From positions 992,001-1,056,000 of the forward strand of contig NC_012704.1 in NCBI RefSeq assembly GCF_000023145.1: a stretch of 64,000 nt of DNA. Direction: 5' to 3'. Origin of the DNA: Corynebacterium kroppenstedtii DSM 44385. Lineage in GTDB: Bacteria > Actinomycetota > Actinomycetes > Mycobacteriales > Mycobacteriaceae. Positions 1 to 16,753 of the stretch are shown piece by piece. Within the stretch, counting starts at the first letter, position 1, and the number at the start of each line of letters is the position of its first letter. The notes beneath the pieces were generated by a model. The model worked only from the letters and a program-made list of their open reading frames with translations, did not search any database and had not been told where the DNA came from. The translations under genes and the position numbers were made by a program.

Positions 1-374
1 CTGTTCTTGCGCCGATGCAACGGGGGATATTGACGACGGCATCCGCCCCAGCATCGGACGAATTGGTAGCTCTCACTGAAAAAGATCCCAGCGCAGCACA
101 GGACGCAGTCAAAGCGGCATATCGGTCGTTCTATAGTGATGAAAAATTTGTCGTCGTTTTAAACGGCGATCAGCAGCCGGCAACTCAATCCGTGTTGGGA
201 TCGAACGCGGTCCATATCCAGGCTGAATACGATGTGGCAGCCCGACGAGTGGTCGTGACCTCAGCTATCGACAATTTGGTCAAGGGAACTGCCGGAGCTG
301 CTATCCAATGCATGAATCTTGCACAAGGGTGGCCGGAAGATTCCGGATTGAGCATTAATGGGGTTGCGCCATAA
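1..374 (+). CDS. argC: N-acetyl-gamma-glutamyl-phosphate reductase, C-terminal part
   Basis: This is the 3' end of a gene that begins before the window. The frame is open from the edge, reading VLAPMQRGIL and ending in NGVAP just before a TAA. ArgC reduces N-acetylglutamyl-phosphate to the semialdehyde, the third step of arginine synthesis, with NADPH, in the cytoplasm. The PMxRGI stretch and the KGTAGAAIQCMNLAQGW segment near the C-terminus are typical of the family's dimerisation/catalytic domain; the nucleotide-binding domain and catalytic cysteine lie outside the window. It heads the argCJBDFRGH cluster. A gap of about 105 bases follows before argJ. Identification rests on motif recognition plus position. 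Confidence 0.93.
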   Translation, partial: VLAPMQRGILTTASAPASDELVALTEKDPSAAQDAVKAAYRSFYSDEKFVVVLNGDQQPATQSVLGSNAVHIQAEYDVAARRVVVTSAIDNLVKGTAGAAIQCMNLAQGWPEDSGLSINGVAP

Positions 375-479
375 TCCCGAGGACCTTGGTTTCGTAAGGG
401 TTTCTTACTCCACATTGTCGAGTATTTATTTAGCGCTTGTCCATGTTTAGCACCGGATTATTATTTTTAAGGAATAGTT

Positions 480-1661
480 GTGTCATCACTGGGGATCACC
501 GCACCGATGGGGTTTCGAGCTACATCGACCACGGCAGGTATTAAGGAATCAGGCAAACCCGACATGTGTCTCGTCGTTAATGATGGGCCGCATGATGTAG
601 CAGTAGGGGTATTCACTCGAAATAAAATTCGGGCTGCACCTGTCGAGGTGACGAGCGCCAACATTAGCGACGGCCATCTACGCGCCGTGGTTTTTAATGC
701 TGGTAACGCGAATGCGTGTACAGGTGAGCAGGGGATTAAGGACGCGCGCGATATGGCTTCCGATGTGTCCTCATTTCTGCACTGTGATGCTCACGACGTG
801 GCTGTGTGCTCGACTGGGATCATCGGCGATCATCTCCCCATGGAGTGTGTCAACGCGGGGATTGATGCATTAAGCCGTGGCATAGATTCGACAAATGCTT
901 CGTCGGACGACGCCGGTACGGCTGCGGCAGAAGCGATCATGACGACCGATACTGTCCCAAAACAGGCAGGTTATGCCGGCGAGGGCTGGCGGATCGGAGC
1001 AATGGTTAAAGGAGTGGGAATGATTTCCCCTTCCTTGGCTACGATGCTCTGCTGCATCACTACCGACGCGGTCGTGGACGTCGACACGGCCCGCGATGCA
1101 CTGCGTGGAGCAGCCTCAACAACGTTTGATCGCTTAGATATCGATGGATCGACCTCGACGAATGACACGGCCTTACTTTTGTCGTCGGGCGCCAGTGGTG
1201 TTTCACCTAGCCCGGACGAGTTTGCGCATGCGCTTCATCAGGTCTGCAATGACCTTGCCTCACAGATGCAAAGCGATGCTGAGGGTGTGACTAAACGAGT
1301 CTCGATAAAGGTCATCGGTGCTGCTAACGACTCTGAGGCGCTGGTCGCGGCCCGAACCATCGGGCGCGACAATTTAACGAAGTGCGCCATGTTTGGTTCT
1401 GATCCCAACTGGGGCCGTGTGCTGGCTGCCGTAGGAATAGCCGATGTGGAGATGGATCCGCATGGTATCTCGGTGTCATTTAACGACCATGTGGTGTGTA
1501 GGAATTCTGCAGCTGTCGAGGGGAGTCGGGACGTCGATATCTCAGGTCCGGATATCTCCGTGGTCGTCGATTTAGGCACAGGGAGCCAAGGAGAGGCCAC
1601 CGTCCGTACCACCGATCTTTCTTTCTCATACGTTGAAATCAATTCAGCGTACACAACGTAG
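480..1661 (+). CDS. argJ: Bifunctional ornithine acetyltransferase / N-acetylglutamate synthase
   Basis: ArgJ transfers the acetyl group from N-acetylornithine to glutamate, recycling acetyl groups in the cyclic arginine pathway; some members also use acetyl-CoA. The 393-residue protein has the family's usual length. The self-cleavage site is visible as ATML at residues 187-190; Thr188 should become the N-terminal nucleophile of the beta chain after autoproteolysis. An oxyanion-hole CSTG motif lies at 110-113. The GTG start at 480 has an AAGGA ribosome site about 7 bases upstream. It lies between argC and argB. Whether it is mono- or bifunctional cannot be told from the sequence; no separate argA was seen here. 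Confidence 0.96.
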   Translation: MSSLGITAPMGFRATSTTAGIKESGKPDMCLVVNDGPHDVAVGVFTRNKIRAAPVEVTSANISDGHLRAVVFNAGNANACTGEQGIKDARDMASDVSSFLHCDAHDVAVCSTGIIGDHLPMECVNAGIDALSRGIDSTNASSDDAGTAAAEAIMTTDTVPKQAGYAGEGWRIGAMVKGVGMISPSLATMLCCITTDAVVDVDTARDALRGAASTTFDRLDIDGSTSTNDTALLLSSGASGVSPSPDEFAHALHQVCNDLASQMQSDAEGVTKRVSIKVIGAANDSEALVAARTIGRDNLTKCAMFGSDPNWGRVLAAVGIADVEMDPHGISVSFNDHVVCRNSAAVEGSRDVDISGPDISVVVDLGTGSQGEATVRTTDLSFSYVEINSAYTT

Positions 1662-1780
1662 GCGCGTATCGCTGTCGAAAAATCAAGGTCAGATCTTTAT
1701 ATTGACTTATTTACGATGCGCTCGGTGATTATGGAATTAGTGATGATGAAATTAATGCTTGCGAGTGAGGGAAAACAATC

Positions 1781-2815
1781 ATGGTTAAGTCATTAACGGC
1801 CGCGTTAACTCCAGAAATGCGGGCACATACTTTAGCTGAGGCTCTTCCGTGGCTCACTCACTATCGAGATACCATTGTCGTTATTAAATATGGCGGTAAT
1901 GCCATGATTGACGACGATTTAAAGCGCGCTTTTGCGGAGGATATGGTTTTTCTTCGGACCGTCGGCGTTAAGCCAATCGTTGTCCACGGTGGGGGACCAC
2001 AGATTAACGAAATGCTTTCGCGTCTAGGGCTTGAAGGCGAGTTTAAAGGTGGATATCGGGTCACCACTCCTGAGGTGATGGAAGTCGCCCGAATGGTTTT
2101 ATTTGGAAAAGTGGGCCGAGAACTCGTTAACCTTATCAACCAATTTGGTCCTTATGCAGTAGGTACGTCTGGTGAGGATGCTAGCTTATTTACTGCTCGG
2201 CAACGCTATGCCGTCGTAGATGGAGTTCAGGAAGACATCGGATTAGTCGGCGATATTGTTGATGTCGAGCCATCGACGATTGTGGATTTAATCCAGGCTG
2301 GGCGAATTCCAGTCGTGTCGACCATTGCGCCAGGTAACGATGGCCATGTTTACAACATCAATGCGGATTCTGCGGCTGCTGCACTGGCACAAGCATTAGG
2401 CGCCGAGAGGCTGCTGGTCTTAACGAATGTCGAAGGACTCTATACCGAGTGGCCGGATAAAGAATCCCTCGTTTCAAAGATCACGATCTCTGGAGCTCGT
2501 TCAGTGTTTCCCCGGTTGGAATCCGGCATGATTCCGAAGATTGAATCTGCGGTCGAGGCAGTTGATCACGGCGTCAAAGCCGCAAGCATTATCGATGGCC
2601 GCATTGCTCATAGCGTGCTTTTAGAGTTATTAACTTCGGGTGGTATCGGCACGATGATTATCCCCGATGGTGAGGATCCCGTCGTCCGTGCTGATCACCT
2701 CATTTATCACCATTCTTACGGGATGGATGAAGAAGGAATCGTTTATGGCGCGGATCGCCGTCCCTACAGAGGGGATGGCCCGCAGAAGCCGACGGACCCT
2801 GATTCCGCTCAGTGA
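1781..2815 (+). CDS. argB: Acetylglutamate kinase
   Basis: ArgB phosphorylates N-acetylglutamate with ATP, the step usually feedback-inhibited by arginine in this pathway. KYGGNAM at 36-42 and HGGGPQIN at 69-76 are the phosphate- and substrate-binding glycine loops of the amino-acid kinase fold. The N-terminal helix of about 30 residues before the kinase core is characteristic of the hexameric, arginine-sensitive enzymes. At 344 residues it is longer than most homologues (roughly 295-320): after the GTMI segment a hydrophilic tail of about 45 residues, rich in Asp, Arg, Tyr and Pro, continues to the stop. ATG start with GAGGGAA upstream. A gap of about 120 bases separates it from argJ. Confidence 0.96.
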   Translation: MVKSLTAALTPEMRAHTLAEALPWLTHYRDTIVVIKYGGNAMIDDDLKRAFAEDMVFLRTVGVKPIVVHGGGPQINEMLSRLGLEGEFKGGYRVTTPEVMEVARMVLFGKVGRELVNLINQFGPYAVGTSGEDASLFTARQRYAVVDGVQEDIGLVGDIVDVEPSTIVDLIQAGRIPVVSTIAPGNDGHVYNINADSAAAALAQALGAERLLVLTNVEGLYTEWPDKESLVSKITISGARSVFPRLESGMIPKIESAVEAVDHGVKAASIIDGRIAHSVLLELLTSGGIGTMIIPDGEDPVVRADHLIYHHSYGMDEEGIVYGADRRPYRGDGPQKPTDPDSAQ

Positions 2816-2892
2816 TCCTAATTCAGTTTCAAAGCTCTACCTCGTAACGCCCTTGGTGCGCTCCACAAATCTGATGTATCGAAAGTTGTGAC

Positions 2893-4155
2893 ATGAATAC
2901 TCCTGTAGAAGTCGATGGTTCTCATTCAGAGAAATCCTGGAAAGACCGTTGGTCCTCGACGATGATGAACAATTATGGCGAACCGCCATTGCAATTGATT
3001 AGCGGTCGTGGTGCGCGAGTGAGGGATTCCCAGGGGAAAGACTATGTCGACTTTCTTGCGGGTATCGCGGTTAATTCACTGGGGTATGGGAATGAAAAAG
3101 TAGCGAAAGCTGTCGCCACTCAAGCGAATAGCCTTACCCATACATCAAACCTTTTTTCCAATAAGCCCTCGTTGCTTTTAGCTGAAAAGTTGAAGGGACG
3201 GCTGTGGGAAGGCCGTCGTGATGAAAAGGATCACGATGCAGACAGTGATCGCACTATCTCAACCACTCGGGTAGCGTTTTGTAATTCGGGAACAGAAGCT
3301 AACGAGATGGCTTTTAAGTTAGCTAGGCTCACGGGTAAGCGTCGTATATTGGCTGCGCTGAATGGGTTTCATGGTCGGACAATGGGGTCATTGGCTATGA
3401 CGGGCCAACCAGCCAAACGTGATATTTTCGGCCCGCTCCCTGGGGGAGTCGAGTTTTTCCATTACAACGACACGTCTTATCTAGAAAAACTCGTTGAGAT
3501 CCAGCCGGATGAGGTCGCCGCTATTATCGTCGAACCAATTCAAGGCGAAACCGGTGTGATCCCCGCGACGAGGGATTTTTTGCGAGATATCCGTCGGATA
3601 GCGGACCGTGTCGGTGCTCTCATGATTTGTGACGAGGTACAGACGGGTAACGGCCGTACCGGGGACTATTTTGCATTTCAGGATGCTGGAATTATTCCCG
3701 ACGTGGTGACCACGGCTAAAGGATTGTCAGCAGGACTTCCCATAGGGGCGTGCGTGGCGACGGGGAGAGCGTCCTCTTTCTTTACTCCAGGGGCTCACGG
3801 CTCTACGTTTGCTGGCAACCCGGTCGCGGCATCTGCTGGGTTAGTGGTCCAACAATACTGCGACGACGGCCTTGTGGATCACGTCAAGAGTATGGGTAGC
3901 CGATTGCGTACGGCATTGTCATTGCTGCCTCACGTTGTTCAGGTGCGGGGGCGGGGTCTCATGCTGGGGGTTGTTTTAGATTCGCCTATCGCCAAAGAAG
4001 TCGTTTCAGATGCGCGTGACCGTGGAGTAATCCTGAATGCTCCCGCGGAGTCGGTATTGCGTATCACTCCACCTTTGGTTCTTAGTGATGAAGAATGCGA
4101 TGAAGGCGTGAGCCGGTTGAAAGAGTCGCTTGAGAGTGTAGTGCGAGATCAATGA
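2893..4155 (+). CDS. argD: Acetylornithine aminotransferase
   Basis: A class III PLP-dependent aminotransferase converting N-acetylglutamate semialdehyde to N-acetylornithine with glutamate as amino donor; homologues may also serve lysine synthesis as succinyl-DAP aminotransferase. The PLP phosphate-binding GTEAN lies at 133-137, NGFHGRTMG follows, and the Schiff-base lysine is Lys276 in TTAKGLSAGLPIGA. Length (420) is slightly above the family norm because of an Asp/Arg-rich insert near residues 105-125. It starts with ATG at 2893, about 77 bases after argB. Context in the arg cluster makes ArgD far more likely than other class III transaminases. Confidence 0.95.
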   Translation: MNTPVEVDGSHSEKSWKDRWSSTMMNNYGEPPLQLISGRGARVRDSQGKDYVDFLAGIAVNSLGYGNEKVAKAVATQANSLTHTSNLFSNKPSLLLAEKLKGRLWEGRRDEKDHDADSDRTISTTRVAFCNSGTEANEMAFKLARLTGKRRILAALNGFHGRTMGSLAMTGQPAKRDIFGPLPGGVEFFHYNDTSYLEKLVEIQPDEVAAIIVEPIQGETGVIPATRDFLRDIRRIADRVGALMICDEVQTGNGRTGDYFAFQDAGIIPDVVTTAKGLSAGLPIGACVATGRASSFFTPGAHGSTFAGNPVAASAGLVVQQYCDDGLVDHVKSMGSRLRTALSLLPHVVQVRGRGLMLGVVLDSPIAKEVVSDARDRGVILNAPAESVLRITPPLVLSDEECDEGVSRLKESLESVVRDQ

Positions 4156-4282
4156 TGCGTCACTGCTACTTAAAATTGGGTCTCCGGGAGAGGGTAAAAG
4201 ACTCAGTTAGTGGTAGACGTATTAATATCAGTTGATATACAGTTAAATTCGCTATTTATATAGACTTAATTATGAGGTGTGA

Positions 4283-5239
<957 letters not shown>

Positions 5240-5288
5240 TTGTCGTGGGAGACTTCGTGGTTGTCGTCGGGTTGAGAGAGGTTGATTA

Positions 5289-5783
5289 ATGTCGAAACAT
5301 GCGCCATCGACGCGCACTGCCCGCCAGGCTCGAGTTTTGGAGATTCTGCAATCTCATCATGTCTCGAATCAATCGCAGATCATCGAGTTGTTGGCACGGG
5401 ACGGGGTGGAAGTCACTCAGGCGACGTTGTCACGGGATCTCGATGAAATGGGGGCGCGGAAGGTCCGTTCCTCCGACGGGGCAAGTTTTTATACCGTCGA
5501 CGGCCCCGACGCGGAGCCCGATTCGGACGGTCGAATGGATAAGCTTCGGCGAACCTTGGCGGAGCTTTTGGTCTCGACGGACTTCTCCGGAAACTTCGCG
5601 GTGCTCCGTACTCCTCCGGGCGGTGCCCAGTACCTCGCTAGTGTCATTGACCGTGCTCCTTTGACGCAGGTCGTCGGCACAGTCGCTGGTGACGACACTA
5701 TTTTCGTGCTGTCCCGTGAACCGATGAACGGTGAGCAACTCGCTCGGTACTTCGCCGGAGTTTCGTCATACTCGTCTCGGTGA
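5289..5783 (+). CDS. argR: Arginine repressor
   Basis: Transcriptional repressor that binds operators of arginine genes when loaded with arginine. The N-terminal winged-helix domain (about 1-75) contains [13 protein letters not shown], the recognition helix typical of ArgR. The C-terminal domain (about 90-164) carries GTVAGDDTI, the arginine-binding/hexamerisation motif. Length 164 is standard. It sits 49 bases after argF and before argG, as in other Corynebacteriales, so it very probably controls its own cluster. ATG start chosen over a second ATG ten bases downstream in another frame, which gives no recognisable protein. Confidence 0.96.
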   Translation: MSKHAPSTRTARQARVLEILQSHHVSNQSQIIELLARDGVEVTQATLSRDLDEMGARKVRSSDGASFYTVDGPDAEPDSDGRMDKLRRTLAELLVSTDFSGNFAVLRTPPGGAQYLASVIDRAPLTQVVGTVAGDDTIFVLSREPMNGEQLARYFAGVSSYSSR

Positions 5784-5889
5784 CTAAACTTATCCGCATA
5801 TTTGAATAATACTCACAGACGTTTGTGGCTATCGGCCGCTGACCTCGAGTTATCTACTTTTCGTTTACTCAATTTTCAAGGAGAGTCTT

Positions 5890-7086
5890 GTGACTAATCG
5901 TGTTGTTCTCGCCTATTCCGGTGGCCTGGATACATCGGTAGCTATCCCGTATTTGTCGAAGATGACGGATGGCGAGGTCGTCGCAGTGTCCATTGATCTG
6001 GGCCAAGGCGGCGAGGACATGGAATCGGTGCGTCAGCGTGCTCTCGCCTGCGGTGCGGTTGAGGCAATCGTCGTCGATGCAAAAGATGAATTTGCTGAGC
6101 AGTATTGTTTGCCGGCCATTAAGGCAAACGGTCTGTATATGAAGCAATACCCGCTGGTATCTGCGCTTTCTCGGCCGTTAATCGTGAAGCATTTGGTGGA
6201 AACCGCTAAGGAACATGGCGGCACCCACGTTGCCCACGGCTGCACCGGCAAAGGAAACGACCAGGTCCGGTTTGAAGTAGGTTTTGCTGACACCGCGCCT
6301 GATCTGAAGATTATTGCTCCTGCGCGTGATTATGCGTGGACCCGGGATAAGGCAATTGCCTTTGCTGAAGAGATTGATTTGCCCATTGAACAATCGGCAA
6401 GTTCGCCTTTCTCCATTGATCAAAACGTGTGGGGCCGGGCAGTCGAAACAGGATTCCTCGAGGATTTGTGGAACCCGCCGACGAAAGATCTGTACGCATA
6501 CACAGAAGAACCGTCACTGGGAAATGCTCCCGACGAGGTCGTTATCTCCTTCGAAGGTGGTAAGCCCGTTGCTATTGACGGCCGGCCTGTCTCGGTGCTT
6601 GAAGCGATCGAAGAGATGAATCGCCGCGGTGGCGCCCAGGGGGTTGGCCGGCTTGATATGGTCGAGGACCGCCTCGTCGGAATTAAGTCCCGTGAAGTGT
6701 ATGAGGCTCCGGGTGCAATGGTGCTCATTCGGGCTCATGAAGCGCTGGAAGACATCACGGTTGAGAGGGAGCTCGCGCGGTATAAGCGGGGCATCGATGC
6801 CCGGTGGTCTGAAGAGGTCTATGACGGACTGTGGTTCGCGCCGTTGAAGCGTTCGCTTGATGCCTTTATTGACTCGACGCAGGAAAATGTTACGGGCGAT
6901 ATCCGTCTTGTTCTCCATGAAGGCCGGATCACGGTGAACGGCCGCCGGTCGGAGAAGTCGCTTTATGATTTCAATTTAGCGACGTACGACACCGGGGATA
7001 CTTTTGACCAGACGCTGTCGCGTGGCTTCGTGGAGCTGCACGGTTTGTCTTCGAAGATTGCCTGCAAACGAGATCGTGAACAATAG
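5890..7086 (+). CDS. argG: Argininosuccinate synthase
   Basis: ArgG condenses citrulline and aspartate, using ATP to AMP and PPi, to argininosuccinate. The PP-loop AYSGGLDTS at residues 8-16 binds [16 protein letters not shown] further on is the second conserved stretch. The 398-residue length is typical of type 1 synthases. The GTG start at 5890 follows a good AAGGAGAG site. The 106-base gap after argR contains the AT-rich stretch TATTTGAATAATACT, a possible promoter or ArgR operator half, unproven. argH follows 104 bases downstream. Confidence 0.97.
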   Translation: MTNRVVLAYSGGLDTSVAIPYLSKMTDGEVVAVSIDLGQGGEDMESVRQRALACGAVEAIVVDAKDEFAEQYCLPAIKANGLYMKQYPLVSALSRPLIVKHLVETAKEHGGTHVAHGCTGKGNDQVRFEVGFADTAPDLKIIAPARDYAWTRDKAIAFAEEIDLPIEQSASSPFSIDQNVWGRAVETGFLEDLWNPPTKDLYAYTEEPSLGNAPDEVVISFEGGKPVAIDGRPVSVLEAIEEMNRRGGAQGVGRLDMVEDRLVGIKSREVYEAPGAMVLIRAHEALEDITVERELARYKRGIDARWSEEVYDGLWFAPLKRSLDAFIDSTQENVTGDIRLVLHEGRITVNGRRSEKSLYDFNLATYDTGDTFDQTLSRGFVELHGLSSKIACKRDREQ

Positions 7087-7181
7087 TCACGATATTTTCT
7101 TCGCGTATTTGGCATAGTGTCTTTTCGGGAAGCAAAGCTCACTGTGCCTGAGATAGTGGGTCTGAGTTAGTGGGCACCTAA

Positions 7182-8639
<1,458 letters not shown>

Positions 8640-8837
8640 TCTTCGTGCTCGTCCGTCAGCTTTGACCGCGCGGTTTATCGACATCTTTACAACGACGTCG
8701 CTACGCCGGCGCCCGTATGTTGATGCTATTTGCTGCCGGTGCATCATTCCCAGCACATCGTGGCGCCGTGGGGTAGTGCTCAATGACAGAAGATGCTGTG
8801 AGCGTCGGGTATGAGCAGCAAGGTAGGCTAGGCGTTT

Positions 8838-9014
8838 ATGAGCCTAAATGAAGAGCTACTGTCACTCCTGGTGTGCCCACAAGACAAGGGGCCACTGGAG
8901 TATCACGAGGACGAGCAGCTTTTGGTCAATCCGCGTTTGCATATTGCATATCCCATTGACGACGGAATTCCCGTCCTTCTTGAGGACGAGGCCCTCGCTT
9001 ACCAAGGCAAATAA
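8838..9014 (+). CDS. Small Trm112-like UPF0434 protein
   Basis: A 58-residue protein starting MSLNEELLSLLVCPQDKG and ending in ALAYQGK. The LLxxLxCPxDKGPL start, the LxCxxxxxAYPIDDGIPVLL-like middle (here with LHIAYPIDDGIPVLL) and the length match the UPF0434/YcaR family related to Trm112, small proteins that partner methyltransferases in other organisms. Only one cysteine is retained, so zinc binding is doubtful. ATG at 8838 has an AAGGTAGG site upstream. It lies about 90 bases before tyrS, and a similar small gene is often found in this region of corynebacterial genomes. A longer frame at 8848-9033 overlapping it in another register gives no recognisable protein. The cellular role is not known. 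Confidence 0.85.
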   Translation: MSLNEELLSLLVCPQDKGPLEYHEDEQLLVNPRLHIAYPIDDGIPVLLEDEALAYQGK

Positions 9015-9100
9015 AGAAAATTGCGCGTTATAGCGGGAAATCCGTCGCCAAACTGATTAATTATTCTCAGTCGAGTGTGTAGTAGAGGAGCACGTACTAA

Positions 9101-10435
9101 ATGAACAACGGAGCGGATAACGGCGTGTCAGAAGGACCTGACGCTCGAGCAGCTGTCATTGAAGACCTTCAGTGGCGAGGTCTTATTAATCAATCGACTG
9201 ATCTTGACCTGCTTAAACAAGCGGCTCGTGATGGGATGCTGACGCTCTATACCGGATTTGATCCCACGGGTCCGTCGCTTCATGCCGGTCATTTAGTTCC
9301 GTTGCTGATGCTCAAGCGGTTCCAGCAGGCCGGGCACCGCCCGATCGTCTTAGCTGGCGGTGCGACGGGGATGATCGGCGATCCCCGTGAAGTGGGGGAA
9401 CGGGCCATGCTTGCTGCAGATACGGTCTCTGAGTGGGCCGAAAACATTTCGTCACAGCTTCGACGCTTCGTCTCATTTGAAGGCGACCCTGATTTCTCAG
9501 GGAACAATGGTGCGATTCTCGAAAATAACTACACGTGGACATCGCAAATGTCTGCCATCGAGTACCTGCGAGATTTAGGGAAGAATTTTTCGCTTAACAC
9601 CATGTTGTCAAGAGATACCGTGAAACGTCGGCTAGAGGGCGACGGCATTTCCTACACGGAATTCTCTTACATGCTCTTACAAGCTAATGACTTCGTTGAA
9701 CTCCGACGACGGTACGACTGCCGGGTTCAAATCGGTGGATCGGATCAGTGGGGAAACATCGTCGGAGGCGTCGACCTCAATCGGCGTGTCGATAATGAGG
9801 TTGTTCATGGAATAACCGTTCCACTTGTCACCGATTCTGAAGGGAAAAAGTTCGGAAAGTCCACTGGTGGTGGGAAGTTGTGGCTCGATCCAGAAATGAC
9901 TAGCCCGTACTCGTGGTACCAGTATTTCCTCAACTCGGCAGACGCCGATGTTATCCGTTACCTGCGATGGTTTACTTTCCTTGATCGGGAAGAGCTCAAA
10001 GACTTAGAGACTGAAACTCAGGAGCGTCCGCATAAGCGTGCAGCGCAGAAACGCTTAGCTCAAGAAATGACGACGCTGGTCCACGGGGCGGAAGCGACGA
10101 AGTCTGTGGAACTTGCGTCGCAGGCACTCTTCGGTCGTGGAGAGCTGCGTGACCTGGACAGTTCGACGTTGAAGGGAGCGCTGTCGGAGACAGAGATTGC
10201 GGAGTTCCCCCAAGGTGCAGAGCCGACGATTGTTGACCTGCTTGTCGAGTCGAAGCTTGCACCTTCAAAGGGCGCTGCTCGCCGCACCGTTAAAGAGGGC
10301 GGCGCATATGTGAACAATGAGCGAGTCTCGGACATGGATTGGATCCCACGTGCGGACGATCTCCTCCACGGGCAGTGGTTGGTTTTGCGACGCGGAAAGA
10401 AGTCGTTCGCGGGAGCTAAGTTCGCCGTGAAGTGA
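9101..10435 (+). CDS. tyrS: Tyrosyl-tRNA synthetase
   Basis: Charges tRNA-Tyr with tyrosine. Class I synthetase fold: the HIGH equivalent is HAGH at 61-64 and the KMSKS equivalent is KFGKST at 250-255, the usual form in TyrS. A C-terminal S4-type RNA-binding region is seen at roughly 375-435 ([26 protein letters not shown]). At 444 residues it is slightly long owing to an N-terminal hydrophilic stretch of about 20. ATG start at 9101, with AGAGGAG upstream. No T-box leader was seen. A strong hairpin terminator follows at 10517. Confidence 0.96.
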   Translation: MNNGADNGVSEGPDARAAVIEDLQWRGLINQSTDLDLLKQAARDGMLTLYTGFDPTGPSLHAGHLVPLLMLKRFQQAGHRPIVLAGGATGMIGDPREVGERAMLAADTVSEWAENISSQLRRFVSFEGDPDFSGNNGAILENNYTWTSQMSAIEYLRDLGKNFSLNTMLSRDTVKRRLEGDGISYTEFSYMLLQANDFVELRRRYDCRVQIGGSDQWGNIVGGVDLNRRVDNEVVHGITVPLVTDSEGKKFGKSTGGGKLWLDPEMTSPYSWYQYFLNSADADVIRYLRWFTFLDREELKDLETETQERPHKRAAQKRLAQEMTTLVHGAEATKSVELASQALFGRGELRDLDSSTLKGALSETEIAEFPQGAEPTIVDLLVESKLAPSKGAARRTVKEGGAYVNNERVSDMDWIPRADDLLHGQWLVLRRGKKSFAGAKFAVK

Positions 10436-10516
10436 TCTGTAGTTTTCCGTGTCGGGCGTGGGATCTGAAGTCAGAATCCCATGCAAACCTCCAAAGCTGT
10501 AGTTGAATACTTGTCA

Positions 10517-10542
10517 GGGGCCGCGTCTGCGGCCCCGTTTTC
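10517..10542 (+). terminator. Rho-independent terminator after tyrS
   Basis: A perfect 8-bp GC stem, GGGGCCGC paired with GCGGCCCC around a four-base GTCT loop, is followed directly by GTTTTC. It lies about 80 bases after the tyrS stop and separates tyrS transcription from the rRNA operon. Confidence 0.88.
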
Positions 10543-10852
10543 AATAGCAGAGAAGCGCCGATCGCCCAACGACTCTTTCCTCCACCATTTCACCGATAAC
10601 CGGTTCCACGCGGGTAACCCACTGCATTCGTCACGTGATTGCCGACGGTGGTCTCGCTTGGTGAGTGTTTGTTGGTGTGTTTTGTGGTGTTGTGCTGGGG
10701 GTTTGTGGTGTGTGGGTGGGGTGTGTAGTGTTCTTTGTCGTCGCCGAGACAGCCGCCGGGTAGCTGGAAAGTTAGTTGCTTGGTTGTTGGTTGTGTTGGT
10801 GGTTGGGGTGGAGATTCTTTCACTTTTTGTTGGCTGGTTTCAGATTGCGTGT

Positions 10853-10881
10853 TTGCGTCTGGCTGGTTGTGGTGTTAGGGT
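10853..10881 (+). promoter_or_regulatory. Candidate rRNA operon promoter
   Basis: TTGCGT at 10853-10858 and TAGGGT at 10876-10881 are 17 bases apart. They lie about 55 bases before the antitermination-like box and 300 bases before 16S, the expected arrangement in Corynebacteriales. The -35 is a weak match, and other promoters may exist in this G/T-rich region. Confidence 0.4.
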
Positions 10882-10938
10882 TTCTGCTTGCTGCACATGC
10901 TGGTGCACTGATTGTGGTGTGCTTGGTGTTGTGTGTGC

Positions 10939-10964
10939 GTGTGTTGTGTGAGAACTCGATAGTG
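10939..10964 (+). promoter_or_regulatory. Leader antitermination-like box (boxA type)
   Basis: Core TGTGAGAACTCGATAGTG. The same 26-base element recurs with a single change in the 16S-23S spacer at 12984-13009. Mycobacterial and corynebacterial rRNA leaders and spacers carry a very similar TTTGAGAACTCAATAG element interpreted as the NusB/NusE-binding boxA region for rRNA antitermination. Confidence 0.75.
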
Positions 10965-11182
10965 TGCCAATGTACTTTTGTGTTGGTCGCAGCAGGTGCC
11001 ACAGTGTTGTGGTGGTTGCTTTGATCATCATGACAAGACTTTTAACACCTAATTTTTTGGTGTGCTTGTGGTCTGCCTTCCCCGTTGGTGGGCTGCAACA
11101 ACTATTTTTTCGGATTCCGATACGGGATTTTTTGTGTCGGGGTTTGTTTTTTGCTTGGTTTTCAGGCTTTTTGTGCTTTGTT

Positions 11183-12713
<1,531 letters not shown>

Positions 12714-13110
12714 TTTTTCTTTTGTGTGTTGGCGCAAGCGCTGGCCGGTGGCTGGTGTGCGCCAATTGTTTGTTTTTGTGGGTGGATGGCTTGCTTCGGC
12801 ACGCAAGTGTTGCGTGCGGCGCCACAATCATCGGGTATTGGTATCTGGTGGTGGGTGGTGTGTGGCTGACACAGAGTGTTGGGGTGCGTTGGTGCATTGT
12901 TGGGTGTCTGGGATGGCACATGGTTGTTGTTCCTGGCCCGGCTACATGTGGTTGCTGTTTTGTGGTGGCTTTGTGTGGTGTGGGTGTGTTGTGTGAGAAC
13001 TGGATAGTGGACGCGAGTAATCTTTTCTTTTTGTATTTTGTCTGGTTTATTCTTACTCCGTCACACAGACAGTGCTTTGTGTGTGTGGTGGGGTAGTGTG
13101 TTGCCTTTTT
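12714..13110 (+). other. 16S-23S internal transcribed spacer without tRNA
   Basis: About 400 bases, again G/T-rich. I looked for tRNA-Ile/tRNA-Ala-like cloverleaves and T-loop GTTCRANYC sequences and saw none, as usual for corynebacterial rRNA operons. It contains the second antitermination-like box at 12984-13009 and, near its end, TTTGTTGTTGTTT, which can pair with AAACAACAACAAA after the 23S end. Confidence 0.8.
12984..13009 (+). promoter_or_regulatory. Spacer antitermination-like box
   Basis: Core TGTGAGAACTGGATAGTG, 25 of 26 bases identical with the leader element at 10939-10964. Duplication of this box before both 16S and 23S is typical of rRNA antitermination signals in Corynebacteriales. 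Confidence 0.75.
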
Positions 13111-16190
<3,080 letters not shown>

Positions 16191-16293
16191 GTCTTGTGGC
16201 GGAATACGATGGTTTGTTGGTTGCTTGCGTCTGCTGTTTGGTGTCTTGTGCAGCACACCACCCGGTGTTGGGTGTGTGTTGTCCCTATAGGTT

Positions 16294-16413
16294 GTGTTGG
16301 TGGTTAGTGCGGTGGGGTCACGCCCGGTCCCTTTCCGAACCCGGAAGCTAAGCCTGCCTGCGCCGATGGTACTGCACCTGGGAGGGTGTGGGAGAGTAGG
16401 TCGCCGCCAACCG
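16294..16413 (+). rRNA. rrf: 5S ribosomal RNA
   Basis: About 120 bases. The terminal helix is GTTGGTGG at 16296-16303 with CCGCCAAC at 16404-16411; the interior has CGCCCGGTCCCTTTCCGAAC and GAAGCTAAGCC, hallmarks of 5S. Lies about 100 bases after 23S. Confidence 0.95.
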
Positions 16414-16446
16414 TAACGTAGTTAATTTAATATGTTGTGTGTGTTT

Positions 16447-16499
16447 GTGTGTGGTGCGGCCCGAACCCGGTGGGGGTGGGCCACACCACACACCTTTTT
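16447..16499 (+). terminator. rRNA operon terminator
   Basis: GTGTGTGGTG at 16447-16456 pairs perfectly with CACCACACAC at 16484-16493, with an inner CGGCCC/GGGCC extension, followed by CTTTTTA. A strong intrinsic terminator just after 5S. About 240 bases to the next gene contain no other gene; TATTAT at 16651-16656 is a possible -10 element for it. Confidence 0.85.
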
Positions 16500-16753
16500 A
16501 TGCATGCGCACACCCGAAAAACAGGTGAAGCATTCAAGAAAACCGGGGGAATAGAGTTTTCTAGCCATTCAGGGCATATTGATTCCGCATAGACCCCAAC
16601 GTGATTCCGTCCACCATCCGTTCCGCTGAAAGTACTCCTTTAACCTCTGCTATTATCTTTTCGGTTAACCCATCGCTGTCATCGGTGCTTCAGCACATCA
16701 AAAACAATGACGACACATGTTTTACAAAAATCTGTTAAGAAGTGAGCAGTACT

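Larger units (their letters stand above)
10543..11182 (+). other. rRNA operon upstream region and leader, strongly G/T-rich
   Basis: No protein gene is credible here. From about 10650 to 11180 the + strand is extremely rich in G and T (many GTGTTGTG and TTGGTTG runs) and poor in A and C, which opens long frames on both strands whose translations are Cys/Trp/Val-rich and unlike proteins. The region holds a possible promoter at 10853-10881 and an antitermination-like box at 10939-10964. The last ~120 bases before 16S rRNA contain T-runs and an AACACC/GGTGT hairpin near 11043-11064, probably part of the pre-16S processing structure. Confidence 0.7.

Noticed and set aside
5299..5664. 121-residue frame inside argR
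   Set aside because: Overlaps ArgR in another register and is Arg/Ser-rich without a domain.
8848..9033. 61-residue frame overlapping the UPF0434 gene
   Set aside because: Wrong register; the frame from 8838 gives the recognisable family protein and has the ribosome site.
10481..10951. 156-residue frame upstream of 16S rRNA
   Set aside because: It spans the tyrS terminator and the G/T-rich rRNA leader; its Cys/Trp/Val-rich translation follows from base composition and has no ribosome site.
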